In this document: positions 1 to 12,791 of the stretch, one piece after another
Position numbering within the stretch: position 1 is the stretch's first letter
How the letters are laid out: the number at the start of each line of letters is the position of its first letter
NCBI GenBank assembly: GCA_963932145.1
Contig: CAWVQA010000092.1
Span: forward strand, 186,001-250,000
DNA length: 64,000 bases
Source of the DNA: Acanthosepion lycidas
Lineage: Eukaryota > Mollusca > Cephalopoda > Sepiida > Sepiidae
Direction: 5' to 3'
Notes under the pieces: generated by a model
Told to the model about the DNA's origin: nothing
The model's database searches: none
What the model saw: only the letters and a program-made list of their open reading frames with translations
Translations under genes and position numbers: made by a program

Positions 1-128
1 ATTGTGGGCACAAAATGCGTGATCACTGTACATTTCTCTTCTGTTTCCCATTACTATTTCTATTTTACTTTCTCAATTTAGCATTATGGACAGGGAAAGA
101 CCTAATCTAAGATCTGCAAAAAAATATT
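1..128 (+). repeat. Partial monomer at left edge
   Basis: This is monomer positions 74-201, cut by the window edge. It has ACTTTCTC at positions 140-147, like the fourth monomer of the pentamers at 1536 and 2541. The array therefore continues to the left. Confidence 0.95.
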
Positions 129-932
129 TTGCCTTCAAATTCATACCGTGATCGTAGCATGCCTGGACTCGACTCATATGACTGGGATTTCCATGAAAAA
201 GATTGTGGGCACAAAATGCGTGATCACTGTACATTTCTCTTCTGTTTCCCATTACTATTTCTATTTTACTTCCTCAATTTAGCATTATAGACAGGGAAAG
301 ACCTAATCTAAGATCTGCAAAAAAATATTTTGCCTTCAAATTCATACCGTGATCGTAGCATGCCTGGACTCGACTCATATGACTGGGATTTCCATGAAAA
401 AGATTGTGGGCACAAAATGCGTGATCACTGTACATTTCTCTTCTGTTTCCCATTAGTATTTTTATTTTACTTCCTCAATTTAGCATTATGGACTGGGAAA
501 GACCTAATCTAAGATCTGCAAAAAAATATTTTGCCTTCAAATTCATACCGTGATCGTAGCATGCCTGGACTCGACTCATATGACTGGGATTTCCATGAAA
601 AAGATTGTGGGCACAAAATGCGTGATCACAGTACATTTCTCTTCTGTTTCCCATTACTATTTCTATTTTACTTCCTCAATTTAGCATTATGGACAGGGAA
701 AGACCTAATCTAAGATCTGCAAAAAAATATTTTGCCTTCAAATTCGTACCGTGATCGTAGCATGCCTGGACTCGACTCATATGACTGGGATTTCCATGAA
801 AAAGATTGTGGGCACAAAATGGGTTATCACTGTACAATTCACTTCTGTTTCCCATTACTATTTCTATTTTACTTCCTCAATTTATCATTATGGACAGGGA
901 AAGACCTAATCTAAGATCTGCAAAAAAATATT

Positions 933-2942
933 TTGCCTTCAAATTCATACCGTGATCGTAGTATTCCTGGACTCGACTCATATGACTGGGATTTCCATGA
1001 AAAAGATTGTGGGCACAAAATACGTGATCGCTGTACATTCCTCTTCTGTTTCCCATTACTATTTCTATTTTACTTCCTCAATTTAGCATTATGGATAGGG
1101 AAAGACCTAATCTAAGATCAGCAAAAAAATATTTTGCCTTCAAATTCATACCGTGATCGTAGCATGCATGGACTCGACTCATATGACTGGGATTTCCATG
1201 AAAAAGATTGTGGGCACAAAATGTGTGATCACTGTACATTTCTCTTCTGTTTCCCATTACAATTTCTATTTTACTTCCTCAATTTACCATTATGAACAGG
1301 GAAAGACCTAATCTAAGATCAGCAAAAAAATATTTTGCCTTCAAATTCATACCGTGATCGTAGCATGCATGGACTCGACTCATATGACTGGGATTTCCAT
1401 GAAAAAGATTGTGGGCACAAAATGGGTGATCACTGTACATTTCTCTTCTATTTCCCATTAGTATTTCTATTTTACTTCCTCAATTTAGCATTATGGACTG
1501 GGAAAGACCTAATCTAAGATCTGCAAAAAAATATTTTGCCTTCAAATTCATAACGTGATCGTAGCATGCCTGGACTCGACTCATATGACTGGGATTTCCA
1601 TGAAAAAGATTGTGGGCACAAAATGCGTGATCACTGTACATTTCTCTTCTGTTTCCCATTACTATTTCTATTTTACTTTCTCAATTTAGCATTATGGACA
1701 GGGAAAGACCTAATCTAAGATCTGCAAAAAAATATTTTGCCTTCAAATTCATACCGTGATCGTAGCATGCCTGGACTCGACTCATATGACTGGGATTTCC
1801 ATGAAAAAGATTGTGGGCACAAAATGCGTGATCACTGTACATTTCTCTTCTGTTTCCCATTAGTATTTTTATTTTACTTCCTCAATTTAGCATTATGGAC
1901 TGGGAAAGACCTAATCTAAGATCTGCAAAAAAATATTTTGCCTTCAAATTCATACCGTGATCGTAGCATGCCTGGACTCGACTCATATGACTGGGATTTC
2001 CATGAAAAAGATTGTGGGCACAAAATACGTGATCACTGTACATTCCTCTTCTGTTTCCCATTACTATTTCTATTTTACTTCCTCAATTTAGCATTATGGA
2101 TAGGGAAAGACCTAATCTAAGATCAGCAAAAAAATATTTTGCCTTCAAATTCATACCGTGATCGTAGCATGCATGGACTCGACTCATATGACTGGGATTT
2201 CCATGAAAAAGATTGTGGGCACAAAATGTGTGATCACTGTACATTTCTCTTCTGTTTCCCATTACAATTTCTATTTTACTTCCTCAATTTACCATTATGA
2301 ACAGGGAAAGACCTAATCTAAGATCAGCAAAAAAATATTTTGCCTTCAAATTCATACCGTGATCGTAGCATGCATGGACTCGACTCATATGACTGGGATT
2401 TCCATGAAAAAGATTGTGGGCAGAAAATGGGTGATCACTGTACATTTCTCTTCTATTTCCCATTAGTATTTCTATTTTACTTCCTTAATTTAGCATTATG
2501 GACTGGGAAAGACCTAATCTAAGATCTGCAAAAAAATATTTTGCCTTCAAATTCATAACGTGATCGTAGCATGCCTGGACTCGACTCATATGACTGGGAT
2601 TTCCATGAAAAAGATTGTGGGCACAAAATGCGTGATCACTGAACATTTCTCTTCTGTTTCCCATTACTATTTCTATTTTACTTTCTCAATTTAGCATTAT
2701 GGACAGGGAAAGACCTAATCTAAGATCTGCAAAAAAATATTTTGCCTTCAAATTCATACCGTGATCGTAGCATGCCTGGACTCGACTCATATGACTGGGA
2801 TTTCCATGAAAAAGATTGTAGGCACAAAATGCGTGATCACTGTACATTTCTCTTCTGTTTCCCATTACTATTTCTATTTTACTTCCTCAATTTAGCATTA
2901 TGGACTGGGAAAGACCTAATCTAAGATCTGCAAAAAAATATT
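933..2942 (+). repeat. Two 1005-bp pentamer HOR copies
   Basis: Monomers at 933, 1134, 1335, 1536 and 1737 match those at 1938, 2139, 2340, 2541 and 2742 in order. Shared private marks are the TGA-bearing CCATTATGAAC in the second monomer (1134, 2139), CATAACGTG plus ACTTTCTC in the fourth (1536, 2541), and a B monomer as the first. The fifth monomers differ (TTAGTATTTTTATT at 1737, type A-like at 2742), so that position has been replaced in one copy. Confidence 0.85.
1335..1535 (+). repeat. Type D monomer example
   Basis: Type D has C34A, C91G (ATGGGTG), G116A (TCTATTTCCC), C127G (TTAGTATTTC) and A165T (GGACTGGG). The forms with A170T (GGGATAG) at 10581, 18018, 19224, 37658, 50920 and 57337 look like the precursors of the 196-bp monomers. 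Confidence 0.88.
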
Positions 2943-3143
2943 TTGCCTTCAAATTCATACCGTGATCGTAGCATGCCTGGACTCGACTCATATGACTGGG
3001 ATTTCCATGAAAAAGATTGTGGGCACAAAATACGTGATCACTGTACATTTCTCTTCTGTTTCCCATTACTATTTCTATTTTACTTCCTCAATTTAGCATT
3101 ATGGACAGGGAAAGACCTAATCTAAGATCTGCAAAAAAATATT

Positions 3144-3947
3144 TTGCCTTCAAATTCATACCGTGATCGTAGTATGCCTGGTCTCGACTCATATGACTGG
3201 GATTTCCATGAAAAAGATTGTGGGCACAAAATACGTGATCACTGTACATTCCTCTTCTGTTTCCCATTACTATTTCTATTTTACTTCCTCAATTTAGCAT
3301 TATGGATAGGGAAAGACCTAATCTAAGATCAGCAAAAAAATATTTTGCCTTCAAATTCATACCGTGATCGTAGCATGCCTGGACTCGACTCATATGACTG
3401 GGATTTCCATGAAAAAGATTGTGGGCACAAAATGCGTGATCACTGTACATTTCTCTTCTGTTTCCCATTACTATTTCTATTTTACTTCCTCAATTTAGCA
3501 TTATGGACAGGGAAAGACCTAATCTAAGATCTGCAAAAAAATATTTTGCCTTCAAATTCATACCGTGATCGTAGTATGCCTGGACTCGACTCATATGACT
3601 GGGATTTCCATGAAAAAGATTGTGGGCACAAAATACGTGATCACTGTACATTCCTCTTCTGTTTCCCATTACTATTTCTATTTTACTTCCTCAATTTAGC
3701 ATTATGGATAGGGAAAGACCTAATCTAAGATCAGCAAAAAAATATTTTGCCTTCAAATTCATACCGTGATCGTAGCATGCCTGGACTCGACTCATATGAC
3801 TGGGATTTCCATGAAAAAGATTGTGGGCACAAAATGCGTGATCACTGTACATTTCTCTTCTGTTTCCCATTACTATTTCTATTTTACTTCCTCAATTTAG
3901 CATTATGGACAGGGAAAGACCTAATCTAAGATCTGCAAAAAAATATT
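3144..3947 (+). repeat. Two 402-bp B-A dimers
   Basis: B (3144) - A (3345) - B (3546) - A (3747) alternate. The first B carries GCCTGGTCTCG rather than GCCTGGACTCG. The same four-monomer block with the same private T recurs at 43283-44086, so the dimer duplication predates the long-range duplication. Confidence 0.85.
3546..3746 (+). repeat. Type B monomer (BglII-negative example)
   Basis: Type B carries linked changes from type A: G90A (ATACGT), T108C (CATTCCTC), C164T (GGATAGGG) and T188A (AGATCAGC, which loses BglII). A B monomer is usually followed by a monomer with CATGCATGG at 30-38 (type C or D) or by type A. This fixed neighbour relation is direct evidence of higher-order organisation. 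Confidence 0.9.
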
Positions 3948-4349
3948 TTGCCTTCAAATTCATACCGTGATCGTAGCATGCCTGGACTCGACTCATATGA
4001 CTGGGATTTCCATGAAAAAGATTGTGGGCACAAAATACGTGATCACTGTACATTTCTCTTCTGTTTCCCATTACTATTTCTATTTTACTTCCTCAATTTA
4101 GCATTATGGACAGGGAAAGACCTAATCTAAGATCTGCAAAAAAATATTTTGCCTTCAAATTCATACCGTGATCGTAGCATGCCTGGACTCGACTCATATG
4201 ACTGGGATTTCCATGAAAAAGATTGTGGGCACAAAATGCGTGATCACTGTACATTTCTCTTCTGTTTCCCATTACTATTTCTATTTTACTTCCTCAATTT
4301 AGCATTATGGACTGGGAAAGACGTAATCTAAGATCTGCAAAAAAATATT

Positions 4350-4532
4350 TTGCCTTCAAATTCATACCGTGATCGTAGCATGCCTGGACTCGACTCATAT
4401 GACTGGGATTTCCATGAAAAAGATTGTGGGCACAAAATGCGTGATCACTGTACATTTCTCTTCTGTTTCCCATTACTATTTCTATTTTACTTCCTCAATT
4501 TAGCATTATGGACAGGGAAAGACCTAATCTAA
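4350..4532 (+). other. Recurring 60-codon open frame, judged non-coding (example)
   Basis: In most monomers one plus-strand frame stays open from a TTG at monomer position 1 to a TAA at 181-183; from the first ATG (31) it is 50 codons. The C-terminal half would be hydrophobic. Several facts argue against a gene. The first codon is TTG. The common variants mostly change amino acids (Pro/His, Met/Ile, Arg/Gly, Cys/Tyr, Leu/Val/Gln, Ala/Pro, Thr/Ile). Many monomers carry an internal stop: TAG at 160-162 in at least 20 monomers, TGA in 1134 and 2139, and TAA at position 16 in six. No promoter or poly(A) signal AATAAA is seen. Low confidence here refers to coding status. Confidence 0.1.
4455..4501 (+). 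repeat. Pyrimidine-rich segment of the monomer (example)
   Basis: Monomer positions 106-152 are 39 of 47 pyrimidines on the plus strand. This creates strong strand asymmetry in every repeat. The hydrophobic run (Phe, Leu, Tyr) seen when this frame is translated is a direct result of the T/C-rich composition. Confidence 0.7.
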
Positions 4533-4537
4533 GATCT

Positions 4538-4554
4538 GCAAAAAAATATTTTGC
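4538..4554. repeat. A-tract dyad at each monomer junction (example)
   Basis: The 17-bp element GCAAAAAAATATTTTGC has 6-bp arms (GCAAAA and TTTTGC) around a 5-bp centre, and it spans the chosen monomer boundary. It recurs about every 201 bp. The changes seen are few: A7 shortened to A6 before 42481 and 59145; AAAAGAA near 17808, 19014 and 50709; AAAATTTTTT near 37650 and 57331, which makes the dyad longer; and C4T in one monomer class, which removes an outer pair. A bent or cruciform-prone site is possible, but no function is shown. Confidence 0.6.
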
Positions 4555-6962
4555 CTTCAAATTCATACCGTGATCGTAGCATGCCTGGACTCGACTCATA
4601 TGACTGGGATTTCCATGAAAAAGATTGTGGGCACAAAATGGGTGATCACTGTACATTCCTCTTCTGTTTCCCATCACTATTTCTATTTTACTTCCTCAAT
4701 TTAGCATTATGGATAGGGAAAGACCTAATCTAAGATCAGCAAAAAAATATTTTGCCTTCAAATTCATACCGTGATCGTAGCATGCATGGACTCGACTCAT
4801 ATGACTGGGATTTCCATGAAAAAGATTGTGGGCACAAAATGGGTGATCACTGTATATTTCTCTTCTATTTCCCATTAGTATTTCTATTTTACTTCCTCAA
4901 TTTAGCATTATGGACTGGGAAAGACATAATCTAAGATCTGCAAAAAAATATTTTGCCTTCAAATTCATACCGTGATCGTAGCATGCCTGGACTCGACTCA
5001 TATGACTGGGATTTCCATGAAAAAGATTGTGGGCACAAAATGCGTGATCACTGTACATTTCTCTTCTGTTTCCCATTACTATTTCTATTTTACTTCCTCA
5101 ATTTAGCATTATGGACAGGGAAAGACCTAATCTAAGATCTGCAAAAAAATATTTTGCCTTCAAATTCATACCGTGATCGTAGGATACCTGGACTCGACTC
5201 ATATGACAGGGATTTCAATGAAAAAGATTGTGGGCACAAAATACGTGATCACTGTACATTCCTCTTCTGTTTCCCATTACTATTTCTATTTTACTTCCTC
5301 AATTTAGCATTATGGATAGGGAAAGACCTAATCTAAGATCAGCAAAAAAATATTTTGCCTTCAAATCCATACCGTGATCGTAGCATGCATGGACTCGACT
5401 CATATGACTGGGATTTCCATGAAAAAGATTGTGGGCAGAAAATATGTGATCACTGTACATTTCTCTTCTGTTTCCCATTACAATTTCTATTTTACTTCCT
5501 CAATTTACCATTATGGACAGGGAAAGACCTAATCTAAGATCTGCAAAAAAATATTTTGCCTTCAAATTCATACCGTGATCGTAGTATGCCTGGACTCGAC
5601 TCATATGACTGGGATTTCCATGAAAAAGATTGTGGGCACAAAATACGTGATCACTGTACATTCCTCTTCTGTTTAGCATTACTATTTCTATTTTACTTCC
5701 TCAATTTAGCCTTATGGATAGGGAAAGACCTAATCTAAGATCAGCAAAAAAATATTTTGCCTTCAAATTCATACCGTGATCGTAGCATGCATGGACTCGA
5801 CTCATATGACTGGGATTTCCATGAAAAAGATTGTGGGCACAAAATGGGTGATCACTGTACATTTCTCTTCTATTTCCCATTAGTATTTCTATTTTACTTC
5901 CTCAATTTAGCATTATGGACAGGGAAAGACCTAATCTAAGATCTGCAAAAAAATATTTTGCCTTCAAATTCATACCGTGATCGTAGTATGCCTGGACTCG
6001 ACTCATATGACTGGGATTTCCATGAAAAAGATTGTGGGCACAAAATACGTGATCACTGTACATTCCTCTTCTGTTTCCCATTACTATTTCTATTTTACTT
6101 CCTCAATTTAGCATTATGGATAGGGAAAGACCTAATCTAAGATCAGCAAAAAAATATTTTGCCTTCAAATTCATACCGTGATCGTAGCATGCCTGGACTC
6201 GACTCATATGACTGGGATTTCCATGAAAAAGATTGTGGGCACAAAATGCGTGATCACTGTACATTTCTCTTCTGTTTCCCATTACTATTTCTATTTTACT
6301 TCCTCAATTTAGCATTATGGACAGGGAAAGACCTAATCTAAAATCTGCAAAAAAATATTTTGCCTTCAAATTCATACCGTGATCGTAGCATGCCTGGACT
6401 CGACTCATATGACTGGGATTTCCATGAAAAAGATTGTGGGCACAAAATGGGTGATCACTGTACATTTCACCTCTGTTTCCCATTACTATTTCTATTTTAC
6501 TTCCTCAATTTAGCATTATGGACAGGGAAAGACCTAATCTAAGATCTGCAAAAAAATATTTTGCCTTCAAATTCATACCGTGATCGTAGCATGCATGGAC
6601 TCGTCTCATATGACTGGGTTTTCCATGAAAAAGATTGTGGGCAGAAAATGTGTGATCACTGTACATTTCTCTTCTGTTTCCCATTACTATTTGTATTTTA
6701 CTTCCTCAATTTACCATTATGGACAGGGAAAGACCTAATCTAAGATCTGCAAAAAAATATTTTGCCTTCAAATTCATACCGTGATCGTAGTATGCGTGGA
6801 CTCGACTCATATGACTGGGATTTCCATGAAAAAGATTGTGGGCACAAAATGCGTGATCACTGTACATTTCTCTTCTGTTTCCCATTACTATTTCTATTTT
6901 ACTTCCTCAATTTAGCATTATAGACAGGGAAAGACCTAATCTAAGATCTGCAAAAAAATATT

Positions 6963-7967
6963 TTGTCTTCAAATTCATACCGTGATCGTAGCATGCCTGG
7001 ACTCGACTCATATGACTGGGATTTCCATGAAAAAGATTGTGGGCGCAAAATGCCTGATCACTGTACATTTCTCTTCTGTTTCCCATTACTATTTCTATTT
7101 TACTTCCTCAATTTAGCATTATGGACTGGGAAAGACGTAATCTAAGATCTGCAAAAAAATATTTTGCCTTCAAATTCATACCGTGATCGTAGCATGCCTG
7201 GACTCGACTCATATGACTGGGATTTCCATGAAAAAGATTGTGGGCACAAAATACGTGATCACTGTACATTCCTCTTCTGTTTCCCATTACTATTTCTATT
7301 TTACTTCCTCAATTTAGCATTATGGATAGGGAAAGACCTAATCTAAGATCAGCAAAAAAATATTTTGCCTTCAAATTCATACCGTGATCGTAGCATGCAT
7401 GGACTCGACTCACATGACTGGGATTTCCATGAAAAAGATTGTGGGCAGAAAATATGTGATCACTGTACATTTCTCTTCTGTTTCCCATTACAATTTCTAT
7501 TTTACTTCCTCAATTTACCATTATGGACAGGGAAAGACCTAATCTAAGATCTGCAAAAAAATATTTTGCCTTCAAATTCATACCGTGAACGTAGTATGCC
7601 TGGACTCGACTCATATGACTGGCATTTCCATGAAAAAGATTGTGGGCACAAAATACGTGATCACTGTACATTTCTCTTCTGTTTCCCATTACTATTTCTA
7701 TTTTACTTCCTCAATTTAGCATTATGGATAGGGAAAGACCAAATCTAAGATCAGCAAAAAAATATTTTGCCTTCAAATTCATACCGTGATCGTAGCATGC
7801 ATGGACTCGACTCATATGACTGGGATTTCCATGAAAAAGATTGTGGGCACAAAATGGGTGATCACTGTACATTTCTCTTCTATTTCCCATTACTATTTCT
7901 ATTTTACTTCCTCAATTTAGCATTATGGACAGGGAAAGACCTAATCTAAGATCTGCAAAAAAATATT
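6963..7967 (+). repeat. Conserved five-monomer block, first of three copies
   Basis: The order is: a C4T monomer with ATGCCTGATC and GACGTAATC (6963); type B (7164); NdeI-negative type C (7365); a B with GTGAACGTAG and GACCAAATC (7566); type D (7767). The same order with the same marks lies at 20631-21435 and 52327-53131. In this copy the last monomer is a full 201 bp, with GGACAGGG. In the other two the D monomer has the 5-bp deletion, so this copy may show the state before the deletion arose. Confidence 0.8.
7365..7565 (+). repeat. Type C monomer example
   Basis: Type C has C34A (GCATGCATGG), C84G with ATATGTG at 88-94, T128A (TTACAATTTC) and G154C (TTTACCATTATGG). This copy also has CACATG in place of CATATG at 47-52, so the NdeI site is lost. 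The same NdeI-negative C form recurs at 12390, 21033, 23436, 37055 and 52729. It lies directly after a B monomer. Confidence 0.88.
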
Positions 7968-10900
7968 TTGTCTTCAAATTCATACCGTGATCGTAGCATG
8001 CCTGGACTCGACTCATATGACTGGGATTTCCATGAAAAAGATTGTGGGCACAAAATGCGTGATCACTGTACATTTCTCTTCTGTTTCCCATTAATATTTC
8101 TATTTTACTTCCTCAATTTAGCATTATGGACAGGGAAAGACCTAATCTAAGATCTGCAAAAAAATATTTTGCCTTCAAATTCATACCGTGATCGTAGCAT
8201 GCCTGGACTCGACTCATATGACTGGGATTTCCATGAAAAAGATTGTGGGCACAAAATACGTGATCACTGTACATTTCTCTTCTGTTTCCCATTACTATTT
8301 CTATTTTACTTCCTCAATTTAGCATTATGGACAGGGAAAGACCTAATGTAAGATCTGCAAAAAAATATTTTGCCTTCAAATTCATACCGTGATCGTAGCA
8401 TGCCTGGACTCGACTCATATGACTGGGATTTCCATGAAAAAGATTGTGGGCACAAAATGCGTGATCACTGTACATTTCTCTTCTGTTTCCCATTACTATT
8501 TCTATTTTACTTCCTCAATTTAGCATTATAGACAGGGAAAGACCTAATCTAAGATCTGCAAAAAAATATTTTGTCTTCAAATTCATACCGTGATCGTAGC
8601 ATGCCTGTACTCGACTCATATGACTGGGATTTCCATGAAAAAGATTGTGGGCACAAAATGCGTGATCACTGTACATTTCTCTTCTGTTTCCCATTACTAT
8701 TTCTATTTTACTTCCTCAATTTAGCATTATGGACTGGGAAAGACGTAATCTAAGATCTGCAAAAAAATATTTTGCCTTCAAATTCATACCGTGATCGTAG
8801 CATGCCTGGACTCGACTCATATGACTGGGATTTCCATGAAAAAGATTGTGGGCACAAAATGCGTGATCACTGTACATTTCTCTTCTGTTTCCCATTACTA
8901 TTTCTATTTTACTTCCTCAATTTAGCATTATGGACAGGGAAAGACATAATCTAAGATCTGCAAAAAAATATTTTGCCTTCAAATTCATACCGTGATCGTA
9001 GCATGCCTGGACTCGACTCATATGACTGGGATTTCCATGAAAAAGATTGTGGGCACAAAATGCGTGATCACTGTACATTTCTCTTCTGTTTCCCATTACT
9101 ATTTCTATTTTACTTCCTCAATTTAGCATTATGGATAGGGAAAGACCTAATCTAAGATCAGCAAAAAAATATTTTGCCTTCAAATTCATACCGTGATCGT
9201 AGCATGCATGGACTCGACTCATATGACTGGGATTTCCATGAAAAAGATTGTGGGCACAAAATGGGTGATCACAGTACATTTCTCTTCTGTTTCCCATTAC
9301 AATTTCTATTTTACTTCCTCAATTTACCATTATGGACAGGGAAAGACCTAATCTAAGATCAGCAAAAAAACATTTTGCCTTCAAATTCATACCGTGATCG
9401 TAGCATGCATGGACTCGACTCATATGACTGGGATTTCCATGAAAAAGATTGTGGGCACAAAATGCGTGATCACTGTACATTTCTCTTCTGTTTCCCTTTA
9501 GTATTTCTATTTTACTTCCTCAATTTAGCATTATGGACTGGGAAAGACTTAATCTAAGATCTGCAAAAAAATATTTTGCCTTCAAATTCATACCGTGATC
9601 ATAGCATGCCTGGACTCGACTCATATGACTGGGATTTCCATGAAAAAGATTGTGGGCACAAAATGCGTGATCACTGTACATTTCTCTTCTGTTTCCCATT
9701 ACTATTTCTATTTTACTTCCTCAATTTAGCATTATGGACAGGGAAAGACCTAATCTAAGATCTGCAAAAAAATATTTTGCCTTCAAATTCATACCGTGAT
9801 CGTAGCATGCCTGGACTCGACTCATATGACTGGGATTTCCATGAAAAAGATTGTGGGCACAAAATACGTGATCACTGTACATTTCTCTTCTGTTTCCCAT
9901 TACTATTTCTATTTTACTTCCTCAATTTAGCATTATGGACAGGGAAAGACCTAATGTAAGATCTGCAAAAAAATATTTTGCCTTCAAATTCATACCGTGA
10001 TCGTAGCATGCCTGGACTCGACTCATATGACTGGGATTTCCATGAAAAAGATTGTGGGCACAAAATGCGTGATCACTGTACATTTCTCTTCTGTTTCCCA
10101 TTACTATTTCTATTTTACTTCCTCAATTTAGCATTATAGACAGGGAAAGACCTAATCTAAGATCTGCAAAAAAATATTTTGTCTTCAAATTCATACCGTG
10201 ATCGTAGCATGCCTGGACTCGACTCATATGACTGGGATTTCCATGAAAAAGATTGTGGGCACAAAATGCCTGATCACTGTACATTTCTCTTCTGTTTCCC
10301 ATTACTATTTCTATTTTACTTCCTCAATTTAGCATTATGGATTGGGAAAGACGTAATCTAAGATCTGCAAAAAAATATTTTGCCTTCAAATTCATACCGT
10401 GATCGTAGCATGACTGGACTCGACTCATATGACTGGGATTTCCATGAAAAAGATTGTGGGCACAAAATACGTGATCACTGTACATTCCTCTTCTGTTTCC
10501 CATTACTATTTCTATTTTACTTCCTCAATTTAGCATTATGGATAGGGAAAGACCTAATCTAAGATCAGCAAAAAAATATTTTGCCTTCAAATTCATACCG
10601 TGATCGTAGCATGCATGGACTCGACTCATATGACTGGGATTTCCATGAAAAAGATTGTGGGCACAAAATGGGTGATCACTGTACATTTCTCTTCTATTTC
10701 CCATTAGTATTTCTATTTTACTTCCTCAATTTAGCATTATTGACTGGGATAGACCTAATCTAAGATCTGCAAAAAAATATTTTGCCTTCAAATTCATACC
10801 GTGATCGTAGCATGCCTGGACTCGACTCATATGACTGGGATTTCCATGAAAAAGATTGTGGGCACAAAATGCGTGATCACTGTACATTTCTCTTCTGTTT

Positions 10901-12791
10901 CCCATTACTATTTCTATTTTATTTCCTCAATTTAGCATTATGGACAGGGAAAGACCTAATCTAAGATCTGCAAAAAAATATTTTGCCTTCAAATTCATAC
11001 CGTGATCGTAGCATGCCTGGACTCGACTCATATGACTGGGATTTCCATGAAAAAGATTGTGGGCACAAAATGCGTGATCACTGTACATTTCTCTTCTGTT
11101 TCCCATTACTATTTCTATTTTACTTCCTCAATTTAGCATTATGGACAGGGAAAGACCTAATCTAAGATCAGCAAAAAAATATTTTGCCTTCAAATTCATA
11201 CCGTGATCGTAGCATGCATGGACTCAACTCATATGACTGGGAATTCCATGAAAAAGATTGTGGGCACAAAATGGGTGATCACTGTAGATTTCTCTTCTAT
11301 TTCCCATTAGTATTTCTATTTTACTTCCTCAATTTAGCATTATGGACTGGGAAAGACCTAATCTAAGATCTGCAAAAAAATATTTTGCCTTCAAATTCAT
11401 AACGTGATCGTAGCATGCCTGGACTCGACTCATATGACTGGGATTTCCATGAAAAAGATTGTGGGCACAAAATGCGTGATCACTGTACATTTCTCTTCTG
11501 TTTCCCATTAGTATTTCTATTTTACTTCCTCAATTTAGCATTATGGACTGGGAAAGACTTAATCTAAGATCTGCAAAAAAATATTTTGCCTTCAAATTCA
11601 TACCGTGATCATAGCATGCCTGGACTCGACTCATATGACTGGGATTTCCATGAAAAAGATTGTGGGCACAAAATGCGTGATCACTGTACATTTCTCTTCT
11701 GTTTCCCATTACTATTTCTATTTTACTTCCTCAATTTAGCATTATGGACAGGGAAAGACCTAATCTAAGATCTGCAAAAAAATATTTTGCCTTCAAATTC
11801 ATACCGTGATCGTAGCATGCCTGGACTCGACTCATATGACTGGGATTTCCATGAAAAAGATTGTGGGCACAAAATACGTGCTCACTGTACATTTCTCTTC
11901 TGTTTCCCATTACTATTTCTATTTTACTTCCTCAATTTAGCATTATGGACAGGGAAAGACCTAATGTAAGATCTGCAAAAAAATATTTTGCCTTCAAATT
12001 CATACCGTGATCGTAGCATGCCTGGACTCGACTCATATGACTGGGATTTCCATGAAAAAGATTGTGGGCACAAAATGCGTGATCACTGTACATTTCTCTT
12101 CTGTTTCCCATTACTATTTCTATTTTACTTCCTCAATTTAGCATTATGGATTGGGAAAGACGTAATCTAAGATCTGCAAAAAAATATTTTGCCTTCAAAT
12201 TCATACCGTGATCGTAGCATGCCTGGACTCGACTCATATGACTGGGATTTCCATGAAAAAGATTGTGGGCACAAAATACGTGATCACTGTACATTCCTCT
12301 TCTGTTTCCCATTACTATTTCTATTTTACTTCCTCAATTTAGCATTATGGATAGGGAAAGACCTAATCTAAGATCAGCAAAAAAATATTTTGCCTTCAAA
12401 TTCATACCGTGATCGTAGCATGCATGGACTCGACTCACATGACTGGGATTTCCATGAAAAAGATTGTGGGCAGAAAATATGTGATCACTGTACATTTCTC
12501 TTCTGTTTCCCATTACAATTTCTATTTTACTTCCTCAATTTACCATTATGGACAGGGAAAGACCTAATCTAAGATCTGCAAAAAAATATTTTGCCTTCAA
12601 ATTCATACCGTGATCGTAGTATGCCTGGACTCGACTCATATGACTGGGATTTCCATGAAAAAGATTGTGGGCACAAAATACGTGATCACTGTACATTCCT
12701 CTTCTGTTTCCCATTACTATTTCTATTTTACTTCCTCAATTTAGCATTATGGATAGGGAAAGACCTAATCTAAGATCAGCAAAAAAATATT
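7968..12791 (+). repeat. Mixed-order zone with 8- and 10-monomer spacings
   Basis: Linked triplets of monomers recur: GACCTAATGTAAG (C180G), then a TAG-bearing monomer, then a C4T monomer with GACGTAATC. They start at 8169 and 9777 (1608 bp apart). A related run from 9576 (CGTGATCATAG) recurs at 11586, 2010 bp away but one monomer shorter: 11988 looks like a join of the 9978 and 10179 monomer types, sharing GGATTGGG plus GACGTAATC with 10179. No gene is present. Confidence 0.7.

Larger units (their letters stand above)
4350..4550 (+). repeat. Type A monomer (reference example)
   Basis: This is the commonest form: CCT at 34-36, ATGCGT at 88-93, TGT at 115-117, CTA at 127-129, GCA at 154-156, GGACAGGG at 161-168 and AGATCTGC at 183-190. 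GC is about 37%. Four CpGs lie at 19-20, 25-26, 42-43 and 91-92. The A form is scattered throughout the array and acts as the background into which B, C and D monomers are interspersed. Confidence 0.9.

Noticed and set aside
330..512. A family of about 60-residue proteins with a hydrophobic C-terminal half, repeated hundreds of times
   Set aside because: The frame begins at TTG, is broken by stops in many monomers, and its common variants are mostly amino-acid changing. It is a by-product of a 201-bp repeat length and T/C-rich sequence.
4495..4677. Minus-strand open frames of about 60 codons (also at 15952, 21572, 44634, 49256 and others)
   Set aside because: They appear only where one or two bases remove a stop in the opposite strand of a monomer, and they span a monomer junction. 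No independent support exists.
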